This document shows positions 22,148 through 29,804 of a stretch of DNA of 37,821 bases, piece after piece. The position numbers were made by a program, and so were the translations under genes. Below the pieces are notes generated by a model. That model was not told the origin of the DNA, did no database searches, and worked only from the letters and a program-made list of their open reading frames with translations. The DNA is from an uncultured Collinsella sp. GTDB lineage: Bacteria > Actinomycetota > Coriobacteriia > Coriobacteriales > Coriobacteriaceae. The stretch is from assembly GCA_959599915.1 (NCBI GenBank), contig CAUGJE010000019.1, forward strand, positions 1 through 37,821, in the 5' to 3' direction. Numbering within the stretch: the stretch's first letter is position 1; every line of letters begins with the position of its first letter.

Positions 22148-24223
22148 CTACTTGGCGCGGCCCTCCTCATAGCGCTCCACGAGCTTGGCCTGAACGTCAT
22201 AAGGCACCTGCTCATAGCCTGCGGGCTTCATGGTAAAGTCGCCCGTGCCGCGCGTAATAGAGCGCAGGCGCGTCGAATAGTCCGTCAGCTCGGCCAGCGG
22301 CGCCTGGGCAATGACCACGGTGTCGCCGCGCTCATCGGTCTCCATGCCCGTCACGCGACCGCGCGAGGCCGAGATGTCGCCCATCACGGCACCGGCGTAG
22401 CTCTCGGGGATTGTCACCGTGATTTCCTCGATGGGCTCCAGCACCACCGGGTCGGCATCGGCGCACGCCTTGCGCAGGCCGATGCGAGCCGCCGCGCGGA
22501 ACGCCATCTCGTTGGAGTCGACGCTGTGATACGAGCCGTCGTACACAGCCACGCGAATGCCCGTGAGCGGGTAGCCGGCGATGATGCCGTCCTTCATAGT
22601 CTCCTGAACGCCCTTGTCCACGGCAGGGATCAGCGAGCGCGGAATGCGGCCGCCCACGACCTCGTCCACAAACTCATAGCCGTCGCTCGTACCGTCGGCG
22701 GCAATCATCGGCTCCACACGCAGCCAGCAGTCACCATACTGACCGGCACCACCGGTCTGCTTCTTATGACGACCCTGGGCACTTGCCGTGCGGCGGATGG
22801 TCTCGCGATACGGAATACGGATCGGCACGCTCTTGGCAGCAACCTTGGTGCGGTCCTCCAGACGATTGAGCAGGACCGAAACCTGCGCCTCGCCCACCGC
22901 CGAGATGATGGTCTGGCCGGTCTCCTCGTCGCGGTCGATGCTCATGGTCGGATCGGCCTTGCAAGCCTTCTCGATAAACGTGTAGAGCTTCTCTTCGTCG
23001 CCGCGATTCTCGGCCTCGATGGCAATGCGGTACTGCGAGTTGGGGAACTTAAACGCCGCAGCCTCGACCTTGCCGGTAATCGAGAGCGTGTCTCCCGTCT
23101 CGGCAGCCAGCTTGGGCGCCACGATGATATCGCCGGCATACGCGTGCCCGACCTCGGTCATGTCGCGGCCGCACATCACATACAGGTGAGCCAGACGCTC
23201 GCCCTTGCGCGTGCGCGCATTGACCAGCTCAAGGCCCGGCTCAAGCGTGCCCGTCAGCACCTTGATAAAGCTGATGCGACCCTGCTGCGGATCGGCCAGA
23301 GTCTTAAACACAAACGCCACCGGTCGGTCGTCGTCACTCGAAATCTTGAGCGAATCGCCGTCGATGAGCGGCATCTCACCGTAGTCCGTCGGCGCCGGGA
23401 AGTACGTGGCGATGTCGTCCATCAGCGAGTTGACGCCCTGCTCCTTAATGCAATCGCCCGCAAAAACTGGCACAAAGATGCGCTCGGCAATCGCCTTCGA
23501 CAGCAGGCCCTCGAGCTCCTCCTGCGTCAGCGTCTCCTCGCCTTCCAGGTACTTCATCATCAGCTCATCGTCGGCCTCGGCCACTAACTCGCACAGATGG
23601 TCATGGGCCTCCTCGGCCTGGGCACGATACTCCTCGGGAATCTCCGACTCAACGGCCTCGGCGCCGTTACAATGGCGCGCCTTCATGCGCACCAGGTCGA
23701 TGATGCCGTCAAAGTCCTCGCCCTCGCCCCAGGGAAGGGTCACGGCGCCCAGACGCGTACCAAAGCGCTCCTGCAGCAGGTCCATCGTGGTCGCAAAGCT
23801 GGCCTCGGAGCGCGACAGGCGGTTTACAAACACCGCACGCGCCAGACGCAGGTCTTCGGCGGCATACCAGAGCTTAACCGTCGTAGGCTGCGGGCCGGCC
23901 TCGGCGTCGACCACAAACAGAGCCGTCTCGCAGACGCTCATCGCGGCATAGGCGTCGCCGATAAAATCGGGATAGCACGGGGCATCGAGCACGTTGATGC
24001 GCGCGCCCTTCCAGTCGATCGGCGCAATGGTCGTCGAGATGGAAAATGCACGCTTGACCTCTTCGGGGTCATAATCGAGCGTGGGCTTGGTGCCGTCGTG
24101 GCCGCCCAGGCGGGCGGTCTTGCCGGAAAGGTGGAGCATGGCCTCGGCGAGTGAAGTCTTGCCCACCCCGCCTTGGCCTACGAGCACCACGTTCCTTACG
24201 TTACCGGTCTTGGGAGCACCCAT
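22148..24223 (-). CDS. Elongation factor G-like GTPase with altered G motifs
   Basis: The 691-residue protein has the full EF-G domain order: GTPase domain (1-about 265), domain II (about 290-370), domain III, domain IV and a C-terminal domain V. G1 is VGQGGVGKT (15-23), intact. G3 is DAPCYPDF (80-87) where EF-G has DTPGHVDF, so the Gly and catalytic His are lost. G4 is VNRLSR where NKxD is expected, so the guanine-specifying Lys and Asp are missing. It is a paralogue and unlikely to be the main translocase; such paralogues may act in ribosome rescue, recycling or antibiotic protection. ATG 24223 follows a perfect AAGGAGGT. It is monocistronic, convergent with the nuclease gene. Confidence 0.88.
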   Translation of the reverse strand: MGAPKTGNVRNVVLVGQGGVGKTSLAEAMLHLSGKTARLGGHDGTKPTLDYDPEEVKRAFSISTTIAPIDWKGARINVLDAPCYPDFIGDAYAAMSVCETALFVVDAEAGPQPTTVKLWYAAEDLRLARAVFVNRLSRSEASFATTMDLLQERFGTRLGAVTLPWGEGEDFDGIIDLVRMKARHCNGAEAVESEIPEEYRAQAEEAHDHLCELVAEADDELMMKYLEGEETLTQEELEGLLSKAIAERIFVPVFAGDCIKEQGVNSLMDDIATYFPAPTDYGEMPLIDGDSLKISSDDDRPVAFVFKTLADPQQGRISFIKVLTGTLEPGLELVNARTRKGERLAHLYVMCGRDMTEVGHAYAGDIIVAPKLAAETGDTLSITGKVEAAAFKFPNSQYRIAIEAENRGDEEKLYTFIEKACKADPTMSIDRDEETGQTIISAVGEAQVSVLLNRLEDRTKVAAKSVPIRIPYRETIRRTASAQGRHKKQTGGAGQYGDCWLRVEPMIAADGTSDGYEFVDEVVGGRIPRSLIPAVDKGVQETMKDGIIAGYPLTGIRVAVYDGSYHSVDSNEMAFRAAARIGLRKACADADPVVLEPIEEITVTIPESYAGAVMGDISASRGRVTGMETDERGDTVVIAQAPLAELTDYSTRLRSITRGTGDFTMKPAGYEQVPYDVQAKLVERYEEGRAK

Positions 24224-24459
24224 GATGACCTCCTTGCAGGGCCGCGCGCAAGGCGCGACGCCAACGGGGAGGGTTCGCGGTCGGTGCCGTCCCGGGAGCA
24301 GCATGGTCGGCAGCCGAGCCGACTCACCCTCCAAATGTCCTATGCCACCACCCTACCCTTGCATCCGCCTGTCCATGCACACCTTTCGGCGCACGTATGA
24401 ATACAGACGGCGAGAGGATGGGGCGAGCAGGCGAGACGATTATTAAACCCCATCAATAC
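24224..24459. other. Leader region of the EF-G-like gene
   Basis: The space between the EF-G-like gene and the ABC terminator presumably contains its promoter; I see several possible AT-rich blocks near 24435-24450 but no convincing -35/-10 pair. No gene is visible. Confidence 0.4.
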
Positions 24460-24499
24460 AAATAAAAGCCGCCGCAGACCATAAGACCTGCGGCGGCTT
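24460..24499 (-). terminator. Terminator of the amino-acid ABC operon
   Basis: A perfect 12-bp stem (24466-24477 with 24488-24499) has a 10-nt loop. On the minus strand it is followed by TTTATTTGT. It lies just after the ABC ATPase gene. Confidence 0.88.
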
Positions 24500-24520
24500 C
24501 GCCTCATTACATAGTTGAGT

Positions 24521-25285
24521 CTAGCCCTCGATACGGCTCAAGAACTCACGGGTGCGCTGCTCGCGTGGATGGTCGATAACCTGCTCGGCAGAACCCTCTT
24601 CGACAATGCGGCCGCCGTCCATAAAGACCACGCGGTCGGCAACATCGCGCGCAAACTGCATCGCGTGGGTCACGATCACCATCGTCATATTCTGCGCGGC
24701 GAGGTCTTTAATGACACGCAGCACCTCGGCCGTCAACTCGGGATCGAGCGCCGAGGTCGGCTCGTCAAAAAACAAGATCTCCGGGTCGAGCGCCAAGGCA
24801 CGGGCGATACTCACGCGCTGCTGCTGGCCGCCCGAAAGCTCACACGGCACCTTGTTCTCATTGCCCGTAAGCCCCATCTGCGCGATCAGCTCACGCGCGC
24901 GTGCTTCCGCCTGCTCGCGCGGGCGCTTGAGCACGCGGACCGGAGCGTCGGTGATGTTTTTCATCACGGTATAGTGCGGAAACAGATTGTAGTTCTGGAA
25001 CACCAGGCCAAACCGCGAGCGCGCCTGCTTGGGCACATCGCCTTTCGCATAGACCGCGCCCGATCCCGCATCCGTCGCAACGGCAAGGTCGCCAAACGAA
25101 AGCGAGCCACCGTCGAGTGCCTCGAGTAACGTCGCGCAGCGCAACAGCGTTGACTTACCGCCGCCTGAAGGCCCGATAATCGCCACGACCTCGCCGCGCT
25201 TGACCTCGAGCGAGATATCCTTGAGCACCTCATTGCCGCCAAACGCCTTGCGCGCGTTCGATATATTCATTACCGAATTAATCAT
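24521..25285 (-). CDS. Polar amino-acid ABC transporter, ATP-binding subunit
   Basis: The 254-residue ATPase is of the GlnQ/HisP type. It has Walker A GPSGGGKST (38-46), the Q-loop FGLVFQNYNLFPHYTV, the ABC signature LSGGQQQRVSIARAL, Walker B ILFFDEPTSALDPEL and the H-loop VTHAMQFA. The signature and short insertion place it with polar amino-acid importers. ATG 25285 overlaps the permease stop by 8 bases, so the two are translationally coupled; a second ATG at 25270 is possible. It is the last gene of the operon, followed by a terminator. Confidence 0.93.
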   Translation of the reverse strand: MINSVMNISNARKAFGGNEVLKDISLEVKRGEVVAIIGPSGGGKSTLLRCATLLEALDGGSLSFGDLAVATDAGSGAVYAKGDVPKQARSRFGLVFQNYNLFPHYTVMKNITDAPVRVLKRPREQAEARARELIAQMGLTGNENKVPCELSGGQQQRVSIARALALDPEILFFDEPTSALDPELTAEVLRVIKDLAAQNMTMVIVTHAMQFARDVADRVVFMDGGRIVEEGSAEQVIDHPREQRTREFLSRIEG

Positions 25286-25931
25286 GGTAGTAATCCAATT
25301 TTTTCTCCGCGGCGCCCAACAGCATCTCGACCACGAAGTTAAAGACCCAGTAGATCAGCGCCGCGATCGCAAACGGCACCATGCTCACCTGCGAGGCAAC
25401 CAGCGCCTTGGCGGTCGAGAACATCTCACCCACGCCAATGGCAAACGCCAGCGATGTGTCCTTGACCAGCGTGATAATCTCGTTGCCCATCGCCGGCAAA
25501 ATGCGCTTAGCGACCTGCGGCATCACAATGTACAAAAACGTCTGCAGGCGCGAATAGCCCAGCACCTCGGCGGCCTCATATTGACCGCGCGGAATGGACT
25601 GCAGGCCCGATCGATAGATCTCAGCAAAGTAGCCGGCGTAGTTGATGATGAACGCCACGACACACGCCGTCCATTTGGAATCGGGCGTGAGCGAGATGCC
25701 AAACACGTAGTACGGGGCAAAGTAGATGGCAAACATCTGTAGCATGAGCGGCGTACCGCGCATCACCGAAATATAGATGCGCGCGATCCAGCGGAGCGGC
25801 GCAATTTTGCTCATGCGCATGAACGCCACGGGGATTCCCAGCGGAATCGACCCGAGCAGCGTCAGCACAAACAGCTGCAAACTGACCAAGAAGCCCTGGC
25901 CAAGCATCTGCATCATGACTTGAATAGACAA
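25278..25931 (-). CDS. Polar amino-acid ABC transporter, permease subunit
   Basis: The 217-residue integral membrane protein of the HisMQ/GlnP type has about five membrane segments. The EAA-loop contact with the ATPase is SIPRGQYEAAEVLGYSRLQTFLYIVMPQ. The motif GTPLMLQMFAIYF, also typical, follows the second segment. The start is uncertain: TTG 25931 has AGAGAG six bases upstream and is used here; ATG 25916 and ATG 25913 have no ribosome binding site, and a TTG at 25970 has none. Any of these keeps the entire permease domain. It is separated from the binding-protein gene by a long palindrome, which may reduce its expression relative to the binding protein. Confidence 0.88.
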   Translation of the reverse strand: MSIQVMMQMLGQGFLVSLQLFVLTLLGSIPLGIPVAFMRMSKIAPLRWIARIYISVMRGTPLMLQMFAIYFAPYYVFGISLTPDSKWTACVVAFIINYAGYFAEIYRSGLQSIPRGQYEAAEVLGYSRLQTFLYIVMPQVAKRILPAMGNEIITLVKDTSLAFAIGVGEMFSTAKALVASQVSMVPFAIAALIYWVFNFVVEMLLGAAEKKLDYYHD

Positions 25932-25976
25932 CCCAAGCTCTCTTTCACAGTAACAGAACAGCGAACCCAATGCTAA

Positions 25977-26083
25977 AGCGGGTTTTCCAGGTGCCCGAGT
26001 TTGCCGTGAAAGAGGAGCGCCGCGTACTAAATGTACGCAAGCGACGGTTTGAACGGCAAAATCGGGTGCCTGGGAAAGCCGCT
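25977..26083. repeat. Long palindrome between binding-protein and permease genes (ACATTTAGT apex)
   Basis: Outer arms 25977-26007 and 26053-26083 match at 26 of 31 positions. An inner perfect stem GCGTAC (26022-26027) / GTACGC (26033-26038) has the apex TAAAT (ATTTA on the minus strand). The right arm includes the stop codon of the binding-protein gene. The minus-strand apex TACATTTAGTA matches that of the palindrome at 27036-27182. Confidence 0.8.
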
Positions 26084-26942
26084 ATTTGAGCACCCAGTTG
26101 TCGAAGGAAAGACCATAGCTTGAATACTTATCGCACAGGTCCTTGACCGTACCGTCCTCATAGAGCGCCTTGAGCGACTCGGTCACGGCGTCAGCCGACT
26201 TGCTGTCGCCCTTCTTAAAGCCGACGGCATAGTGCTCGCTAGACAGCGGCTTATCAAGCTGCGTATAAGCATCGGGCTTGGCGGCAAGCTGATACTGGGC
26301 AATCGAAAGGTCGCATGCTACGGCATCGACCGCGCCGCTCTCGAGCTGCATAAAGGCTGTGTTGTACTCACCGATGGTATCGAGCGTGGCAAACGTCGCG
26401 GCCAGATCCTTCTGGTCGCCCTCGAGCACATCCTGTGCGGCGGAATCGGTCTGGGTAATCACGGTCTTGCCGGCAAGATCGTCCCAGCTCTTGATACCCG
26501 CGTCCTTCTTGACCACGAGCACCTGCTCGTTGAGCATGTAAGGCTCGGAGAACGTGTAGTCGTCCTCGCGGCCCTCCATGGTAAAGCCGTTCCAGATGCA
26601 GTTGATGGCACCGGAGTTGAGTAGCGTGTCCTTGGCATCCCAATCGATGGCCTCATACTTAACGTCCCAGCCCTGCTTGTCGGCAACGGCCTTGGCAAGG
26701 TCGAGATCAAAGCCCGTGTACTCGCCATCATCGCCCACAAAGCCATACGGAGGATAGGACTTGTCAAAGCCCACGACGAGCTTCTTGGACTCCGCAGCGC
26801 CCTTCACATCCTTGCCCGCGGCAGAGCCAGCAGCGGAGCCCTTGCCGGCACCACCGCCGCAGCCGACAAGACCAAGGCCAAGCACCGTGGCAAACGAGCC
26901 GGCTAGACCAACAAACTGACGACGAGACATATCGGTATTCAT
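26082..26942 (-). CDS. Polar amino-acid ABC transporter, substrate-binding lipoprotein
   Basis: The 286-residue lipoprotein belongs to the type II periplasmic-binding-protein family (SBP_bac_3). The signal peptide has a twin-arginine-like start, MSRRQFVG, and a lipobox LVGC with lipidated Cys28, followed by a Gly/Ala/Ser linker. The binding domain opens with LVVGFDKSYPPYGFVGDDGEYTGFDLDLAKAVA, as amino-acid binders do. The ligand is not known; the Asp and Tyr residues there suit a polar amino acid. ATG 26942 follows GAGGGGGAA. It is the first gene of the operon, with a box cluster (26961-27014) in front and the palindrome at 25977-26083 behind. Confidence 0.92.
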   Translation of the reverse strand: MNTDMSRRQFVGLAGSFATVLGLGLVGCGGGAGKGSAAGSAAGKDVKGAAESKKLVVGFDKSYPPYGFVGDDGEYTGFDLDLAKAVADKQGWDVKYEAIDWDAKDTLLNSGAINCIWNGFTMEGREDDYTFSEPYMLNEQVLVVKKDAGIKSWDDLAGKTVITQTDSAAQDVLEGDQKDLAATFATLDTIGEYNTAFMQLESGAVDAVACDLSIAQYQLAAKPDAYTQLDKPLSSEHYAVGFKKGDSKSADAVTESLKALYEDGTVKDLCDKYSSYGLSFDNWVLK

Positions 26943-26960
26943 GGTATTCCCCCTCGATAG

Positions 26961-27014
26961 CACTTTAGTTAGGTAAAGTGAGTCATGTAACGTCCAGAAT
27001 CATACACTTTACCT
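26961..27014 (-). promoter_or_regulatory. Operator-like box cluster upstream of the amino-acid ABC operon
   Basis: AGGTAAAGTG (26971-26980) and CACTTTACCT (27005-27014) are a perfect 10-bp inverted repeat 24 bases apart. A third box, CACTTTA (26961-26967), is inverted relative to TAAAGTG (26974-26980) with a 6-base gap. The cluster lies 20-70 bases before the binding-protein start, where a regulator would compete with RNA polymerase. Confidence 0.55.
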
Positions 27015-27035
27015 TGATGGAGCACAAGGTTGGGG

Positions 27036-27182
27036 TTGCCCGGCGCGGGCGGGGAGCGGCGCGTAATTAAGTTTCCTGCTCTACAGTCCTGCGCAAGACG
27101 GAAAGCACATTTAGTGCTTTCCTTTGCGTGCGGAACTCGCGATAAACTTAATTCCGCGCCGCTCCCCGCCCGCGCCGGGCAA
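27036..27182. repeat. Giant near-perfect palindrome in a divergent promoter region (ACATTTAGT apex)
   Basis: Arms 27036-27074 and 27144-27182 pair at 38 of 39 positions; 26 bases of each are extremely GC-rich (GCCCGGCGCGGGCGGGG...) and the inner part is AATTAAGTTT. A central hairpin, GGAAAGCAC (27100-27108) / GTGCTTTCC (27114-27122), has loop ATTTA. It lies between the operator cluster of the ABC operon and the RNA methyltransferase gene. Confidence 0.9.
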
Positions 27183-27290
27183 ACGTCGTTGGGCTTATCA
27201 CTGACAGGAAATGGGCGCTTGCATATCGCCCGCTCGCTTGGCACGGTACAATGCTTGCAGCTTTTAATTCATGAATTAGTGGAGTTATTG

Positions 27291-28739
27291 ATGGCAGAAT
27301 CTCGTGCGGAGCGTAAGGCTCGTCGTGCTTTGATCGAGGCGGCTGAGGGGTCGGAGGAGAAAAAATCTTCTAAGAAATCCAAGTCGTCTCAGGATGCGAA
27401 GGGTAAGTCGGCGAAGGGCAAGGTTAAGACCAAGCGCCCCAGTTCTCGTCGGAGCGAGGATAAGGCATCTCAGACTCGCTCCAAGCGCTCGCATAAAGAT
27501 CCGGTTTCGTCTGCGCGTAAGGCCGTGGATCCCAAGTCTCCCTGTTCGATCATGAAAGCTTGTGGTGGGTGTACGGCACTCAATCGTCCTTATAAGAAGC
27601 AGTTGGCGGCCAAGCAGGCTGCTATGGAGGAGCTGTTTGCTGAGCTCTGCGAGCGCGAGGGCATTAGCGTCGACCCCATTCGCGGTATGGGAGTCACCCT
27701 GGGAGACCCGGGCAAATATCCTGCGCCGCGTGGTTTTCGTCATAAGGCTGCCACTCCGTTTGCTCCCGGCAAAGAGGGCGCTGTCCGCTGCGGCTTTTTT
27801 GAACGTGGGACACACAGAATCGTTGCTGTTCCTGAATGCCCTGTCGAGGCGCCGGGCGCTCGTCAGATTCTCAACGGCATCGCTCGCGAGGCCGAACGTC
27901 TGCATATTCCCGCCTTTAACGAAGACAAGCATCTGGGGCTGCTTCGCTATGCCGTCGTTCGCTGCGGCTGGCGCACCGACCAGATTATGGTCACCCTCGT
28001 GACCGCTCAGCGCGACCTGCCGCATGCGCAGGAGTTCTTTGAGGCTGTCGCCGCACTCGATCCGCATATCGTCACCGTCGCTCAGAACATCAACGGTCGC
28101 CCCGGCAATGCCATCTTGGGTGAGGAGACTCGTATCGTCTATGGCGCCGAATGCATGCGCGACCAGCTGCTCGGCTGCGAGTTCGATATCTCCCCCACCG
28201 CGTTCTATCAGACCAATCCGCAGCAAACCGAGCTGCTCTATCGACTTGCCATTGACGGCATGGACCTGCAGCAGGGTGATATTCTTATGGACGCTTACTG
28301 CGGCAGCGGAACCATCGGCCTGTGCGCCGCGAAGGATGCCCAGGACAAGGGCATCGGCATTATGCTGCTCGGCGTGGAGCGCAACCCGGCGGGCATTGCC
28401 GACGCACGTCGCAATGCCGAGCTCAACGGCCTCACCCGCAGCGCTTGGTTTATGGCCGACGACGCCACCGATTACATCCTGGACGCCGCCGACAACAACG
28501 AGCGGATCGATGTCCTTTCCATCGACCCGCCGCGCGCCGGCTCCACCCCCGAGTTCCTCGAAGCTGCCTGCGCACTCAAGCCGCGCCGCATCACCTATAT
28601 CAGCTGCAACCCTGTGACCCAAGAGCGCGACCTGCACCAGCTCCTCGACGGAGGCTATCGCCTGCTCAAGATCACGCCCGTCGACATGTTCCCCCATACC
28701 GACCACACCGAGACCGTCGCGGTCCTCGAGCGCCGCTAA
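27291..28739 (+). CDS. TrmA/RlmD-family RNA uracil-C5 methyltransferase
   Basis: The 482-residue SAM-dependent enzyme would make 5-methyluridine in rRNA or tRNA. The N-terminal 75 residues are a Lys/Ser/Arg-rich, low-complexity tail in place of the usual TRAM domain. An iron-sulfur cluster is indicated by Cys85, Cys91, Cys94 (CSIMKACGGC) and Cys183 (VPECP), with the spacing seen in RlmD. The catalytic part has FYQTNPQQTELLY, the SAM loop DAYCGSGTIGL (334-344), DPPRAGS (412-418) and the nucleophile Cys439 in YISCNPVTQERDL. ATG 27291 follows GGAG at 27281-27284. Codon use in the basic tail is more T-rich than in the rest, a sign that it was added separately. Confidence 0.9.
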   Translation: MAESRAERKARRALIEAAEGSEEKKSSKKSKSSQDAKGKSAKGKVKTKRPSSRRSEDKASQTRSKRSHKDPVSSARKAVDPKSPCSIMKACGGCTALNRPYKKQLAAKQAAMEELFAELCEREGISVDPIRGMGVTLGDPGKYPAPRGFRHKAATPFAPGKEGAVRCGFFERGTHRIVAVPECPVEAPGARQILNGIAREAERLHIPAFNEDKHLGLLRYAVVRCGWRTDQIMVTLVTAQRDLPHAQEFFEAVAALDPHIVTVAQNINGRPGNAILGEETRIVYGAECMRDQLLGCEFDISPTAFYQTNPQQTELLYRLAIDGMDLQQGDILMDAYCGSGTIGLCAAKDAQDKGIGIMLLGVERNPAGIADARRNAELNGLTRSAWFMADDATDYILDAADNNERIDVLSIDPPRAGSTPEFLEAACALKPRRITYISCNPVTQERDLHQLLDGGYRLLKITPVDMFPHTDHTETVAVLERR

Positions 28740-28766
28740 CCAACACCGGTAGATTTTTGGGACAAG

Positions 28767-28800
28767 AAGGGGGCGGCCCGTTTGAACCGCCCCCTTTCGT
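28767..28800. terminator. Two-way terminator between methyltransferase and PHP genes
   Basis: AAGGGGGCGG (28767-28776) and CCGCCCCCTT (28787-28796) form a perfect 10-bp stem with a 10-nt loop and short T runs on the plus strand (TTTCGTT) and TTCTTGTC on the minus strand. Confidence 0.8.
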
Positions 28801-28817
28801 TGGGCATATGAGTCTCG

Positions 28818-29639
28818 TTACATCCCCTTGCGCAGGTCGCACACGCCGGCTGCCGCCATCTCGCGCAGCAGCGTCTCGCGGTCGCGCGTCACGATCAAAT
28901 CCAGCGGGAAGTGAATCTCGTCAAGCATCTTGCGCGCGTGATCGAGTTTGCCAATGGCCATGCCGATGTGGGCATCGGTCGACACGCCAATACCCACGCC
29001 CAGCTCGGCGCAGCGCTCGGCGATCTTGCGGCATACGGCCCAATGCTCAGTGTCGACACCGTGTTCAAGACTATGGTTGTTGATCTCGATAATCTTGTGC
29101 TTGGCCTTGGCCGCCAGCAGCACCTCATCGATATCGAACGGCACGCCCGAGCGCCCCGTATGCCCCAGCATGAACACCTTGGGGTGATCCAGGGCATTGA
29201 TGTACATCTCGGTTGTCTGGGCGAGCGTCGCGCCTTCGGCAAACTGCGGGTTATGCACGCTTGCCACCAAATAATCCAAATTACGCGTCACCAAATCGAA
29301 CAGCGAATGCTGGTGACTGTACGAATCGCCGGCAATATCGAGCGAAACGGGAATGTCCTCGCCAAACAGGCCTCCATCCAGCGAAACGATATCGGCCTCG
29401 GCACCACGCAGCACCAGCACGCCGCTCCAAATGCGCGGCCAGATATCCTGGTTAATAAAGAATTGGAAACTGCGCAGGTCATTGGGACAAGGCGTAACCA
29501 TCGAGCTTAAATGATCGGCGGAACCGAGCACCTGAAGGCCGCGCTCTGCCGCCCAATAGATGTTCTCCTCAATGGTCGAATATGCATGCGCAGAGAACAT
29601 CGTATGGGTATGAATGTCACAAGAAAGCAGGTAGGGCAT
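28818..29639 (-). CDS. PHP-domain phosphatase (YcdX-like)
   Basis: The 273-residue protein has the PHP fold of metal-dependent phosphoesterases. The four metal-binding motifs are CDIHTHTMFSAHAY near the N-terminus, GSADHLS, VASVHNPQFAEG, and the C-terminal STDAHIG with EINNHSLEHG before it. Such enzymes bind three zinc or manganese ions and often hydrolyse small sugar or nucleotide phosphates; substrate not known. ATG 29639 follows AAGGAG. It lies 165 bases downstream of the aminotransferase gene on the same strand, with no terminator seen between them, and is convergent with the methyltransferase gene. Confidence 0.9.
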   Translation of the reverse strand: MPYLLSCDIHTHTMFSAHAYSTIEENIYWAAERGLQVLGSADHLSSMVTPCPNDLRSFQFFINQDIWPRIWSGVLVLRGAEADIVSLDGGLFGEDIPVSLDIAGDSYSHQHSLFDLVTRNLDYLVASVHNPQFAEGATLAQTTEMYINALDHPKVFMLGHTGRSGVPFDIDEVLLAAKAKHKIIEINNHSLEHGVDTEHWAVCRKIAERCAELGVGIGVSTDAHIGMAIGKLDHARKMLDEIHFPLDLIVTRDRETLLREMAAAGVCDLRKGM

Positions 29640-29804
29640 CAGGTCTCCTTATCTGGCACGGCCGTCGCTTATATTCATTGTACGCATAGCCTTCGATAGT
29701 CGTAAAACCACTCCATCCCAAAGACACAACGTCCATGACAACGGGGTCCGGCTTAACACCAAACCCCGTTTCACGTAAAACATTGTAGGCAGAGCGCTTT
29801 ACTT

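Noticed and set aside
21950..23587. A plus-strand 545-codon frame opposite the EF-G-like gene
   Set aside because: Antisense shadow; no ribosome binding site and composition typical of a reversed GC-rich gene.
27285..28706. A minus-strand 473-codon frame opposite the RNA methyltransferase
   Set aside because: The plus-strand protein has all catalytic and Fe-S residues; the reverse frame has none.
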